DNA of 6,507 nucleotides from an uncultured Lachnospiraceae bacterium. GTDB taxonomy: Bacteria; Bacillota; Clostridia; Lachnospirales; Lachnospiraceae. A model generated the notes under the pieces. The model saw only the letters and a list, made by a program, of their open reading frames with translations, ran no database searches and had not been told where the DNA came from. Within the stretch, counting starts at the first letter, position 1, and each line of letters begins with the position of its first letter. The translations under genes were made by a program, and so were the position numbers. This document shows positions 1 through 5,767 of the stretch, piece after piece. The DNA is taken from assembly GCA_947177925.1 (NCBI GenBank), contig CAMWWJ010000197.1, positions 1 through 6,507 on the forward strand. The letters run 5' to 3'.

Positions 1-1156
1 ATAATATTTTTATCTCTCTCAACATTAATCCAGACTATAATCCCTGCTGATGTATCATCGCTTAATAAAGCACCCGAATTTGAACAATTACTTATAATAA
101 TTCTACTTTTTGTCATTGATTCGCCAATAACACTTCCTTGACAGGCGATTCCTGCCGCCGTTCCCAAATAATCTCCCCTCACAGTAATATTCCCTCTGTT
201 GATGCAATTGTCCAACCTTACCGAAACAGCGCTTCCATTATCCTCCGCATCAATACAAGCAATATCATTTATTATCCCTGCACACTGTCTCCTATAACAA
301 GTAATATTTCCCTCATTTACACAATTTTCTACATAAATATTAGTTTGTCCGATGAAAGCACACGCCATAATACCAGCGGCCTCTTCACTGGCTATAAGTT
401 CCCCATAATTCGTACAATCCCGAATTAAAATATTATTAATATCTTCAAAACTATTATCAAAACATCCATCTACAATGCCGTAAGCTTCATTTCCTGTCAG
501 TTCCCCATAATTTTGGCAGTTTAAAATTCTAAGTTCTCCAATATTATCATCATATGCATTTGGGTGCTCAAAAATTATTCCAATTCCCGCCACGGTTCCT
601 GCACTTGAAAGCATGCCTTGATTTGTACAGTTACTAATTTCCGAAGCTTCTCCGATTCCATAAATTGTTCTTGCAGATTTCAGACTTCCAAAGTTAGTAC
701 AGTTGCTAATGCTATATGGGCTACATAACGAGGAGCCAATTCCACAACAAAATCCCTCAGTAATAATACTGCCATAATTATTGCAGTTTTCAATATTTCC
801 AGCTCCTCCTATTCCATAACAGCAACTACCACCAGATAAATTACCATAGTTATCGCAGCCGTTAATATTGTTAATTCCCATAGAATAAGCAATTCCTGAA
901 ATAGCATAATCGCCTGATGCTGTAACATTACCATAATTCTCACAATTTTCTATTACATCGGATTCAAAGATAGAAATACTTCCGTTACTTATACTATTCT
1001 CATTATTTTCAATAAAAATATCCATATGATTAGAACAATTTTTAGTAGTCGTCCTAGCAGTACCAACGGCGCCTCTTGCAAAACAAGTAATATCACGAAT
1101 AGTTGTTGATTCAATATTTACTTCGCCATAGATATGACAATTATTCATTTCTTTTA
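1..1156 (-). repeat. Coding region of tandem Asn-Cys/Asn-Gly protein repeats
   Basis: This stretch of the surface protein encodes at least twelve degenerate repeats, about 22-45 residues apart. Typical units are ENCENYGNV, NGCDNYGNL, ENCNNYGSI, SNCTNFGSL, RDCTNYGEL and DNCINRGNI, most followed by a Gly-Ile turn such as YGIGG, AGIMA or AGIAC. The protein motif is conserved more than the DNA, so this is an old protein-level repeat and not a recent DNA duplication. The pattern resembles the GLUG family (assignment from memory of the family, not a search). The array continues beyond the left edge. Confidence 0.7.
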
Positions 1157-1844
1157 TTGAATTAGAAAAACCTATGCCATAATCTGCTGTATCATAATAA
1201 GCATTTCTAATGGTCAGATTACAAATTCTTTCTCCACGAGAAAACAACTGTGAGTTATACAACCCATAAATGATATGTCCATTGCCATCAAATACTTTGC
1301 CCCCTGAATATGCCCAGCCATTCCAATTGTGTTTATAATCGCTTCCCTCATTAATATAAATATCTTTAATAAGCATATAGCATTTTTCTGGCAAATCCTT
1401 TCCTTCCACCTTCAGCATATATGCCAGCTCTTCCACACAGGATATCTGGTAAGGATCTTCTTCTGTACCACTCCCGCCTGCAAAGGATGAAGCAATTTCA
1501 CCATCCCATACCGGAACATCTGCTGTTCCAGCCTGCACGACTATTTTGCTGTTTAATTCTTCTCTCTTTAGCCTTTCTTCTTCCCTCTTATGTTCTTCCC
1601 TTTCCTTTTTATATTCCTCCTCAAGTTGTCTCTGCTTTTCTTTTAAAACTTCTAATTCCTCATCTATTTCTTTTCTTTCAGCATCTTCCTGATTCAACTC
1701 ACTATGAACCGGGCCTGCAAACACCTCCAAATTTACACTGGAACAAAAAATCAATACACTCATGCAAAGCGCAACTGCCCTTCTATCCCATCCTGTTCTC
1801 CTACTTCCGTTCTTATTTTCCTTCTTCTTTTCCGTTCTTTTCAT
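1..1844 (-). CDS. Secreted GLUG-like repeat surface protein (5' part, runs off the left edge)
   Basis: The frame is open for 614 codons from an ATG at 1844 to the window edge, so the C-terminus is missing. The start has a GAGGGAGG ribosome binding site (1851-1858) six bases upstream. Residues 1-43 form a long basic n-region, a hydrophobic core (AVALCMSVLIFC) and a likely cleavage site after VFA at 43. Residues 48-98 are a Glu/Lys/Arg-rich predicted coiled coil. Residues 112-140 (VWDGEIASSFAGGSGTEEDP, then YQI) and 185-196 (FDGNGHIIYGLY) match the segment that commonly precedes GLUG-motif repeats in Firmicute surface proteins. From about residue 230, at least twelve repeats of the type xNCxNYGxL/I/V...GI follow, probably right-handed beta-helix coils. 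No catalytic motif is visible. A role in adhesion or surface display is inference. A cell-wall anchor, if any, lies outside the window. It is divergent from the XRE regulator gene. Confidence 0.82.
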   Translation of the reverse strand, partial: MKRTEKKKENKNGSRRTGWDRRAVALCMSVLIFCSSVNLEVFAGPVHSELNQEDAERKEIDEELEVLKEKQRQLEEEYKKEREEHKREEERLKREELNSKIVVQAGTADVPVWDGEIASSFAGGSGTEEDPYQISCVEELAYMLKVEGKDLPEKCYMLIKDIYINEGSDYKHNWNGWAYSGGKVFDGNGHIIYGLYNSQLFSRGERICNLTIRNAYYDTADYGIGFSNSIKEMNNCHIYGEVNIESTTIRDITCFARGAVGTARTTTKNCSNHMDIFIENNENSISNGSISIFESDVIENCENYGNVTASGDYAISGIAYSMGINNINGCDNYGNLSGGSCCYGIGGAGNIENCNNYGSIITEGFCCGIGSSLCSPYSISNCTNFGSLKSARTIYGIGEASEISNCTNQGMLSSAGTVAGIGIIFEHPNAYDDNIGELRILNCQNYGELTGNEAYGIVDGCFDNSFEDINNILIRDCTNYGELIASEEAAGIMACAFIGQTNIYVENCVNEGNITCYRRQCAGIINDIACIDAEDNGSAVSVRLDNCINRGNITVRGDYLGTAAGIACQGSVIGESMTKSRIIISNCSNSGALLSDDTSAGIIVWINVERDKNI

Positions 1845-1850
1845 TCTGTA

Positions 1851-1858
1851 CCTCCCTC
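1851..1858 (-). promoter_or_regulatory. Ribosome binding site of the surface protein gene
   Basis: GAGGGAGG on the minus strand ends six bases before the ATG at 1844. It decides the start: another ATG at 1860-1858 lies just upstream but is in a different frame and has no such site. Confidence 0.7.
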
Positions 1859-1985
1859 ATTATCTTTTTAAAACTTTCAAATTCTTTTAACTATTTTCTT
1901 CTTACTTGTCCTGCATTATGAATTTTCATTTACCCATACAACTCATTTGAGATATAATTGCATATAATATTTGTCATTCGCGGCT

Positions 1986-2015
1986 ATTATAACCCTTATG
2001 CGTTATATGTGTCAA
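1986..2015 (-). promoter_or_regulatory. SigmaA-type promoter of the surface protein gene
   Basis: On the minus strand, a perfect TTGACA (-35, 2015-2010) and a perfect TATAAT (-10, 1991-1986) are separated by 18 bases. Transcription would start near 1979, giving a leader of about 135 nt before the surface protein ATG at 1844. Both hexamers match consensus; the spacer is one base longer than the optimum. A palindrome occupies part of the spacer and most of the -10 box, so the promoter is probably regulated. Confidence 0.68.
1988..2007. promoter_or_regulatory. 20-bp palindrome in the surface gene promoter, candidate operator
   Basis: The minus-strand sequence TATAACGCATAAGGGTTATA has perfect six-base outer arms (TATAAC/GTTATA) and eight of ten paired positions overall. 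It lies between the -35 and -10 boxes and covers four bases of the -10, so a protein bound here should block RNA polymerase. The divergent XRE-family gene starts about 90 bp away and is the obvious candidate binder. A single half-site (ATAAC, 2048-2052) lies nearer that gene. The site is seen; the regulator assignment is inference. Confidence 0.45.
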
Positions 2016-2072
2016 TTATTAAAACTCATTTCACTATCTCCTTGCAGATAACTAGAACTTGTAAAATATCAC

Positions 2073-2092
2073 TATAATTCAATACTTGGAGG
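2073..2092 (+). promoter_or_regulatory. -10 box and ribosome binding site of the XRE gene
   Basis: A perfect TATAAT occurs at 2073-2078 but has no good -35 at the usual distance; TAAAAT at 2062-2067 is an alternative. GGAGG at 2088-2092 lies seven bases before the ATG at 2100 and is a convincing ribosome binding site. If the TATAAT is used, the leader would be only about 15 nt. The promoter part is weak and the ribosome site is strong. Confidence 0.45.
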
Positions 2093-2099
2093 TAGCAAT

Positions 2100-2459
2100 A
2101 TGTCGATTCCTGATAATGATGTTCTGGCAAAAATCAAAAAACTATATACGCAAAAGGGCTGGTCCGTTTATCGTCTGGCCAAGGAATCCGATATACCCTA
2201 TTCCAGTCTCAACAACATGATACTTCGGAATACACAACCCTCTGTTCCTACCTTAAGGAAAATTTGCAACGGACTTGGTATGACGATGAGTGAATTTTTT
2301 GATGATGATATACCTGTTTCTGATTTCCAATATTTGCTCCACTTGGATTCCGATGAATATATGATGATAGAATCTTTCCGCAAATTAGACGATTTTGACA
2401 AACGTCTCTTAAATACATATCTGGCCGGGCTTAGTAAGAAGCTTCCTGAAATTCATTGA
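2100..2459 (+). CDS. XRE-family helix-turn-helix transcriptional regulator
   Basis: This 119-residue cytoplasmic protein has a Cro/CI-type HTH domain over roughly residues 8-67. It contains the positioning helix VYRLAKESDI (23-32), the recognition helix around YSSLNNMIL (34-42) and the family-typical PSVPTLRKICNGLGMTMSEFF layout in the following helices (47-67, shown here only by position and start: PSVPTLRKIC). The remaining 50 or so residues, with acidic and Leu-rich segments (DEYMMIESFRKLDDFDKRLL), probably dimerise. The length is usual for small stand-alone repressors. It has a GGAGG site seven bases before the ATG. It is divergent from the surface protein gene and convergent with the broken toxin gene. 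The most natural target is the palindrome at 1988-2007, with autoregulation possible. A role in controlling the toxin-antitoxin locus is not suggested by the sequence. Confidence 0.88.
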   Translation: MSIPDNDVLAKIKKLYTQKGWSVYRLAKESDIPYSSLNNMILRNTQPSVPTLRKICNGLGMTMSEFFDDDIPVSDFQYLLHLDSDEYMMIESFRKLDDFDKRLLNTYLAGLSKKLPEIH

Positions 2460-2530
2460 TTTTCTCTTTAATATGTTTTACATTTAACATTATAAAGTCA
2501 CTGGAATGAAGTATTCTAATCGGCACAAGC

Positions 2531-2568
2531 AAAAAAAAGAACAGCTTATACAAAAATAAACTGTTCTT
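2531..2568 (-). terminator. Intrinsic terminator at the end of the toxin gene
   Basis: On the minus strand the arms AAGAACAG (2568-2561) and CTGTTCTT (2544-2537) enclose a 16-base loop and run into an unbroken T-tract (the A-run at 2531-2538). The toxin's TAA (2548-2546) is inside the loop, so the last toxin codons form the hairpin's first arm. On the plus strand the stem is followed by CCTTCTTT, so it may also weakly end transcription from the convergent XRE gene. Confidence 0.65.
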
Positions 2569-3035
2569 CCTTCTTTATGTACTCTCTATACCCTTCTTCT
2601 AATATATGAAAATCACAACTATTGTCTGTTAATATTTGCTTTCTATTTGTAGTTACCAACTCATAAATCTTATCTGCCTTTTTTTGTATTCTGGCAATAT
2701 TATTCATACAAAACTGATACTCTTTATTTAAAAGGCAACGATATTTTTCGTCCTCAATATCTTTAATTACCAGTTTTTCATTGCATTCATCCGGAACAGG
2801 AATCATATAATTGAAACGCAAGGAGCCTTTGACTTCCTTTTCATCTCCTCGAACTCTAATCAAAATATTTGCCTCTTGCTTTTTATCAAATGATGATACC
2901 GACACATAATAATTTATATCATTCACCTATAAAACAGCACCAAAAGCAAATTTGTTTCGATCTGTATAACGAATATTAGGAACTTTGGTAATTCCACGTT
3001 TTTCTTTCTTCTATTTTGAATGAATTGATTATATT
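2546..3035 (-). pseudogene. ToxN/AbiQ-family type III toxin, 3' part, broken by IS66 insertion, frameshift and stop
   Basis: Type III toxins are endoribonucleases held inactive by a repeat RNA; this piece carries most of one. The 125-codon tail after an in-frame TAG (2929-2927) has family-typical segments. VSVSSFDKKQ resembles the active-site TSxK region, GSLRFNYMIPVP resembles the conserved central strand, and YRCLLNKEYQF...NIARIQKKADKIYELV and CDFHILEEGYREY resemble the C-terminal helices. Upstream of the TAG the same frame reads ITKVPNIRYTDRNKFAFGAV, again family-like. It is offset by one base from the N-terminal frame, apparently through a missing A in the run at 2999-3003. The IS66 duplication (3028-3035) then separates it from codons 1-11 at 5680-5712. 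Restoring one base gives 171 residues, a normal length for the family. A GTG at 2926 could start a 126-residue fragment, but no ribosome site precedes it. Family assignment is by motif recognition, not by search. Confidence 0.78.
3028..3035. repeat. IS66 target site duplication, left copy
   Basis: ATTATATT directly abuts the left inverted repeat of the IS and is identical to the eight bases after the right end (5680-5687). Eight bp is the known duplication length for the IS66 family. The perfect match indicates a single insertion event with no later rearrangement. Confidence 0.93.
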
Positions 3036-3057
3036 GTAAGCGCTGAATAATAAGGTA
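3036..3057 (+). repeat. IS66 left terminal inverted repeat
   Basis: Twenty-two bases starting GTAAGCGCTGAATAATAAGG match the complement of 5658-5679 without a mismatch. Identity stops at base 23, which fixes the repeat length. Confidence 0.95.
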
Positions 3058-3065
3058 TACCCATC

Positions 3066-3089
3066 TAAAAATCCGGGAATCCCCGGATT
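3066..3089 (-). terminator. Intrinsic terminator of the IS66 transposase operon
   Basis: On the minus strand the perfect eight-base arms AATCCGGG and CCCGGATT (3089-3082 and 3077-3070) close a four-base loop and lead into a short T-run. It sits between the tnpC stop and the IS end, so transposase transcription should stop before leaving the element. That would limit IS-driven expression of the toxin remnant downstream. Confidence 0.68.
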
Positions 3090-3099
3090 CTCAGCATAA

Positions 3100-4728
3100 C
3101 TATGATTTATTTACACAGCACTCCTGAACTTTGGGGCTCCAGGGCGCCATGTTTTCAAGTCCCTCATCGCTCATGTTTTCATTCGGTCTTGCCTCCAGAA
3201 GGTATTCTAAGTATTTCTGGGGATTCAGACCATTTGCTCTTGCGGTTTCAAGAAGCGAATAAACCATCATACTAGCATCAGCTCCATCTGTAGAATCACA
3301 GAACAGCCAGTTGCGTCTCCCCACTGTTACAGGGCGGATGGCATTCTCGCTTAAGTTGTTCGAAATACTGCAGTGTCCATCCTCAAGGTAAGTCATCATA
3401 TAGCTCTGCTGATTTCTCGCATAAGTCAGCGCTCTGGCCAGACGGCTTCCATTCGGTGCATCCTGCTTGTTAATCCACGCCAAGAAAGCCTCTACAACAG
3501 GTTTCTGATCCTTGAGACGGCGATTGTGTATTTGCTTATAGGAGAGACCCTTTTCACGGTAACTTCGTTCGTATTCGAACAGTTTATTGCAATAGAGGAA
3601 TCCCTGTACTGCCGGATTGGTATAGTCCTTTTCCTTTCCTTTAGGGATTGCCTCCAGAAAATATCTTCTGATGTGCGCATAACAGCAGCACCTTTTGAAG
3701 TCCTTCAGTTTGTTGTAACCGGCATAACCGTCTACATTGATATAGGTACCGGGCGCCGATTCCTGAAAGAACTTTGCTGCAGCATCGCCATTCCTTGTTG
3801 GGTGATACTGATAAATGATGATGGGGTTTAATCCATCATCCCCGGAACGGAACAGCCACACATAGGATTTTGACTGTGGACGCCTGTCCGCTTCCTTTAA
3901 CACCTGAATGGGTGTTTCATCCCCGGCAACAAATTTCCTTTTTGTCAGAAGCCGGTGAAAGTAACCGACCATGGGTGAGAAGTAATTCTGTGCACAGTAG
4001 ATTGTCCAGTGTGCCATGGTGCCACGGCCTATTTTAACTCCGAACTGGTTTTCAAAATCCTTCTCCTGTCGGTAATATGGCAAAGCATTAATAAACTTTC
4101 CGTACATGACATGGGCAGCCAGACCTGCGGAAACATAGCTGTGAGGAACTAAAGGTGCCACACCTTCATCCTTAATGAATTGTGGTTCTAACGAATCTTT
4201 ACAAGCAGGGCATTCATAGGTGGGTGCCATGTAATCAACACGCTCAAGATATGCTGGATGGAACACAAGCTCTGTGCGGGCAATCTCGGTTCCGATGGAG
4301 ACCATTCCTGTTCCGCAGACAGGGCACAGTTTTTCTTCCTCTGTCAAGGTATCCAACAGAACCTGCCTGTGGGGAAGATTATCAAACATCTCCTCGTAGG
4401 TGGCTTTGGACTTACGTTCCCGCCTGTGGGCAGTGACCTCTATGATTTCCGGTTCTATGATTTCCGGAATCCTATCATCCTGCTGTTCTTCTTCAAAGAG
4501 GTTCATCTGTCCCGGGAAAGGTACTTTAAGCTTTTCGCTGGAGGAGCCAAAAAGTCTGGATTTCAGGTAATCCACTTCAGCCTGCTTGTTGCTCAGTTCC
4601 TGACGCAGTTCTTTGATGGTCTTGTGCAAAGAATCCATTGATTTTGTCTGCGCTGAAATTAATTCATTCAGTTTTAAAATGGTATCCTTCAGCTCTGTAA
4701 GCTGAATGTCTTTAGCTGAACGTGGCAT
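3100..4728 (-). CDS. tnpC: IS66 family transposase TnpC (DDE catalytic subunit)
   Basis: This 542-residue protein is a full-length IS66 transposase. Residues 8-60 form a leucine-rich coiled coil (zipper), followed by the family segment LFGSSSEKLK (59-68) and an acidic linker. Four cysteines in CPVC (135-138) and CPAC (173-176) form a zinc-binding domain. The DDE triad is visible: D270 in VAGDETPIQVL, D333 in NVDGYAGYNKL and E461 in NNLSENAIRPVTVGRRNW, with CYAHIRRYF (349-357) after the second Asp. It cuts and joins the IS ends; TnpA and TnpB are required partners in the family. AGGAG lies six bases before the ATG. The gene starts 71 bases after tnpB, with a possible internal promoter between. 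No lesion is seen. Confidence 0.95.
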   Translation of the reverse strand: MPRSAKDIQLTELKDTILKLNELISAQTKSMDSLHKTIKELRQELSNKQAEVDYLKSRLFGSSSEKLKVPFPGQMNLFEEEQQDDRIPEIIEPEIIEVTAHRRERKSKATYEEMFDNLPHRQVLLDTLTEEEKLCPVCGTGMVSIGTEIARTELVFHPAYLERVDYMAPTYECPACKDSLEPQFIKDEGVAPLVPHSYVSAGLAAHVMYGKFINALPYYRQEKDFENQFGVKIGRGTMAHWTIYCAQNYFSPMVGYFHRLLTKRKFVAGDETPIQVLKEADRRPQSKSYVWLFRSGDDGLNPIIIYQYHPTRNGDAAAKFFQESAPGTYINVDGYAGYNKLKDFKRCCCYAHIRRYFLEAIPKGKEKDYTNPAVQGFLYCNKLFEYERSYREKGLSYKQIHNRRLKDQKPVVEAFLAWINKQDAPNGSRLARALTYARNQQSYMMTYLEDGHCSISNNLSENAIRPVTVGRRNWLFCDSTDGADASMMVYSLLETARANGLNPQKYLEYLLEARPNENMSDEGLENMAPWSPKVQECCVNKS

Positions 4729-4745
4729 GTTTTTCTCCTGTTTTT

Positions 4746-4762
4746 GTATACGTTAAGTATAC
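4746..4762 (-). promoter_or_regulatory. Possible internal tnpC promoter within a GTATAC palindrome
   Basis: The tnpB-tnpC gap holds GTATACTTAACGTATAC on the minus strand, a near-perfect 17-base palindrome. Its left part is an extended -10 (TGG then TATACT at 4761-4756). The matching -35 position reads TGGCTT, which is poor. The site may give separate expression of tnpC or bind a regulator. Only the palindrome and the extended -10 are directly seen. Confidence 0.3.
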
Positions 4763-4799
4763 CATAAAACAGCCCCAAAAGCCAGTAAAATCAATGGAT

Positions 4800-5144
4800 T
4801 CATGCTGTTCGGAGAGCCTTTGGCTGCTCGATTTCAAGCCCTGACATAAGCCAGTCGAATTGCTGCCAGGTGATGGCTTTTACTTCCGAACTGTTCCTTG
4901 GCCAGCGGTATTTCCCCTGCACCACATCAAGTCGTTTATATAAAAGGACATACCCATCCGGCTCGCGAAGCAGGACCTTAATGCGGTCGCAGCGTTTGCC
5001 ACAGAAAAGATATATGGAATGACCGTTTGGTTCCTCCTTCATTTGATCCATTACAATGGCACACAGACCGTCCACGCTTTTTCTCATGTCCGTGTAGCCC
5101 GTGATGATGTAAATGTTTGTTGCACCGGAAATATCACCAAGCAT
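4800..5144 (-). CDS. tnpB: IS66 accessory protein TnpB (IS66 Orf2-like)
   Basis: This 114-residue protein has the hallmark IS66 Orf2 motifs: TGYTDMRKSVDGL (15-27), FCGKRCDRIKVL (47-58), then EPDGYVLLYKRLDVV and a C-terminal Trp-rich segment (WQQFDWLMSGLEI). The family is needed for IS66 transposition, but its biochemical role is not settled. The start at 5144 is chosen because GGAGGT (5157-5152) lies seven bases upstream and the protein then begins at the family-typical position. A longer in-frame reading to 5246 would only add 34 residues that overlap tnpA. The first 11 bases overlap the end of tnpA, so the two genes are probably translationally coupled. Confidence 0.93.
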   Translation of the reverse strand: MLGDISGATNIYIITGYTDMRKSVDGLCAIVMDQMKEEPNGHSIYLFCGKRCDRIKVLLREPDGYVLLYKRLDVVQGKYRWPRNSSEVKAITWQQFDWLMSGLEIEQPKALRTA

Positions 5145-5544
5145 GAAACATACCTCCAATGCACTGAAGAGTATTTTGAACCACGGCAGTATCGGCTCCA
5201 TTAAAAAGACGCACTTTGATATTTCCGCATTCAATCTCGGCAGCAATACATGGAATATCAGGTGACGCTAAATGGCTGGCATTTTGCTCCACCATGGCAG
5301 GGGCAGACATCTCGCGTTCTACCAGATTAAGCTTAACCACTTCCTGCCTGACAGGCACTCCGGAAGTTTTACTTTCCGAATCCGGAATAGTATAGCCCGC
5401 TTTCCGTAGTTTGCTGACCCAGTTGTAGAACGTTCCGGGATTGATACCTTGGTTTTGACACCATTGATAGTCGGAAAGACCGCTCTGGCGGCATTCCATG
5501 ATAAGTTTGATCTGTTCAGGTTTTCTTACACCATTGGGATTCAT
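5134..5544 (-). CDS. tnpA: IS66 accessory protein TnpA (helix-turn-helix)
   Basis: This 136-residue protein has an N-terminal transposase-type HTH. The segment EQIKLIMECRQSGLSDYQWC (10-29) is followed by NPGTFYNWVSKLRKAGY (35-51), with the usual GLS...W...FYNW pattern of IS66 OrfA. The C-terminal half is variable and ends in a beta-like stretch (IKVRLFNGADTAVVQNTL). It probably binds the IS ends or supports the transposase complex (family knowledge, not proved). The ATG at 5544 has AAGGAG eight bases upstream. An in-frame ATG at 5628 would add 28 residues encoded by the leader repeats and overlaps the promoter -10, so it is rejected. It is the first gene of the operon and overlaps tnpB by 11 bases. 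Confidence 0.9.
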   Translation of the reverse strand: MNPNGVRKPEQIKLIMECRQSGLSDYQWCQNQGINPGTFYNWVSKLRKAGYTIPDSESKTSGVPVRQEVVKLNLVEREMSAPAMVEQNASHLASPDIPCIAAEIECGNIKVRLFNGADTAVVQNTLQCIGGMFHAW

Positions 5545-5557
5545 AATGATCGCTCCT

Positions 5558-5612
5558 TGAAGATAGAGTAAAACGCTTGCCTCTAGCACTGAAGGTTGAG
5601 TAAAATGCTTGC
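5558..5612. repeat. Two 23-bp direct repeats in the IS66 leader
   Basis: Positions 5558-5580 and 5590-5612 match at 20 of 23 bases (shared core GAGTAAAA-C/T-GCTTGC) and repeat with a 32-base period, about three helical turns. They lie between the promoter and the tnpA ribosome site. A binding site for TnpA or a leader RNA element is possible. Only the repeat itself is certain. Confidence 0.6.
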
Positions 5613-5626
5613 GTTTCCTAGCAATC

Positions 5627-5655
5627 ATTATATAAATTTAGGACGTTGAATTAAA
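5627..5655 (-). promoter_or_regulatory. Promoter of the IS66 operon
   Basis: On the minus strand TATAAT (5632-5627) follows TTTAAT (5655-5650) with a 17-base spacer, just inside the right inverted repeat. Transcription would start near 5620 and give a leader of about 75 nt before tnpA. The -10 is perfect and the -35 partial. Confidence 0.45.
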
Positions 5656-5657
5656 TC

Positions 5658-5679
5658 TACCTTATTATTCAGCGCTTAC
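5658..5679 (-). repeat. IS66 right terminal inverted repeat
   Basis: This is the exact reverse complement of 3036-3057 over all 22 bases, ending AGCGCTTAC on the plus strand at 5679, directly before the right target duplication. Confidence 0.95.
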
Positions 5680-5687
5680 ATTATATT
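5680..5687. repeat. IS66 target site duplication, right copy
   Basis: ATTATATT is identical to 3028-3035. On the minus strand these bases are part of toxin codons 9-11 (GAA TAT AAT). Confidence 0.93.
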
Positions 5688-5712
5688 CCTCATTTATCTG
5701 ATAAAAATCCAT
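5680..5712 (-). pseudogene. ToxN/AbiQ-family toxin, 5' fragment (codons 1-11) cut off by IS66
   Basis: The ATG at 5712 starts MDFYQINEEYN, which fits the usual ToxN/AbiQ N-terminus (Met, an aromatic pair, then an acidic Tyr-containing helix). The IS66 junction falls after codon 11. When the IS and one duplication are removed, the frame continues as QFIQNRRKK on the far side (3027 downward). It then meets a one-base frameshift before the rest of the toxin. The start lies 24 bases after the antitoxin terminator hairpin, as expected when most transcripts stop before the toxin. The ribosome site is weak (GAAG, seven bases upstream), consistent with low toxin synthesis. As it stands, this fragment reads straight into the IS. 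Confidence 0.7.
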
Positions 5713-5735
5713 ATAAATTCTTCATGGTATGATCG

Positions 5736-5767
5736 AAAAACAGGGAGATAAAATGCTTATCTCCCTG
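5736..5767 (-). terminator. Intrinsic terminator between antitoxin repeats and toxin
   Basis: On the minus strand the perfect 11-base arms CAGGGAGATAA (5767-5757) and TTATCTCCCTG (5751-5741) close a five-base loop and are followed by TTTTT (5740-5736). It is the strongest hairpin in the window. In type III systems such a terminator separates the antitoxin RNA from the toxin gene and sets their ratio. Here it survives intact. Confidence 0.88.

Larger units (their letters stand above)
3036..5679 (-). mobile_element. Complete IS66-family insertion sequence (2,644 bp)
   Basis: The element starts and ends with perfect 22-bp inverted repeats beginning GTAAGCGCTG, the GTAA end typical of IS66. It is flanked by 8-bp direct repeats ATTATATT. 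It carries the full IS66 gene set on the minus strand in the order tnpA, tnpB, tnpC, a promoter just inside the right end and a terminator just inside the left end. All three genes are open and keep the expected motifs, so it looks transposition-competent. The length agrees with three-gene IS66 elements. It has inserted between codons 11 and 12 of a ToxN-like toxin gene, in the same orientation as that gene. The specific IS name cannot be given without a search. Confidence 0.95.

Noticed and set aside
138..428. Plus-strand open frame of 96 codons
   Set aside because: It is antisense to the repeat-protein gene, has no ribosome binding site and reads as low-complexity Ile/Ser/Asn sequence.
1421..1921. 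Plus-strand open frame with many Leu/Phe/Ser residues that could look like a membrane protein
   Set aside because: It is the complement of the Lys/Glu-rich coiled-coil and signal peptide region; the hydrophobicity is a by-product of the opposite strand.
2546..2926. An independent 126-residue hypothetical gene starting at GTG 2926
   Set aside because: It has no ribosome binding site, and toxin-like sequence continues upstream across the TAG, so it is the tail of a pseudogene.
3373..4641. Several plus-strand open frames inside tnpC
   Set aside because: All lie antisense to a full-length transposase with conserved motifs and lack ribosome binding sites.
4800..5246. Longer tnpB start at 5246
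   Set aside because: The extra 34 residues overlap tnpA and do not resemble the family; GGAGGT precedes the ATG at 5144.
5134..5628. Longer tnpA start at 5628
   Set aside because: It would place the start codon on top of the operon -10 box and encode the leader repeats; the ATG at 5544 has a good AAGGAG.
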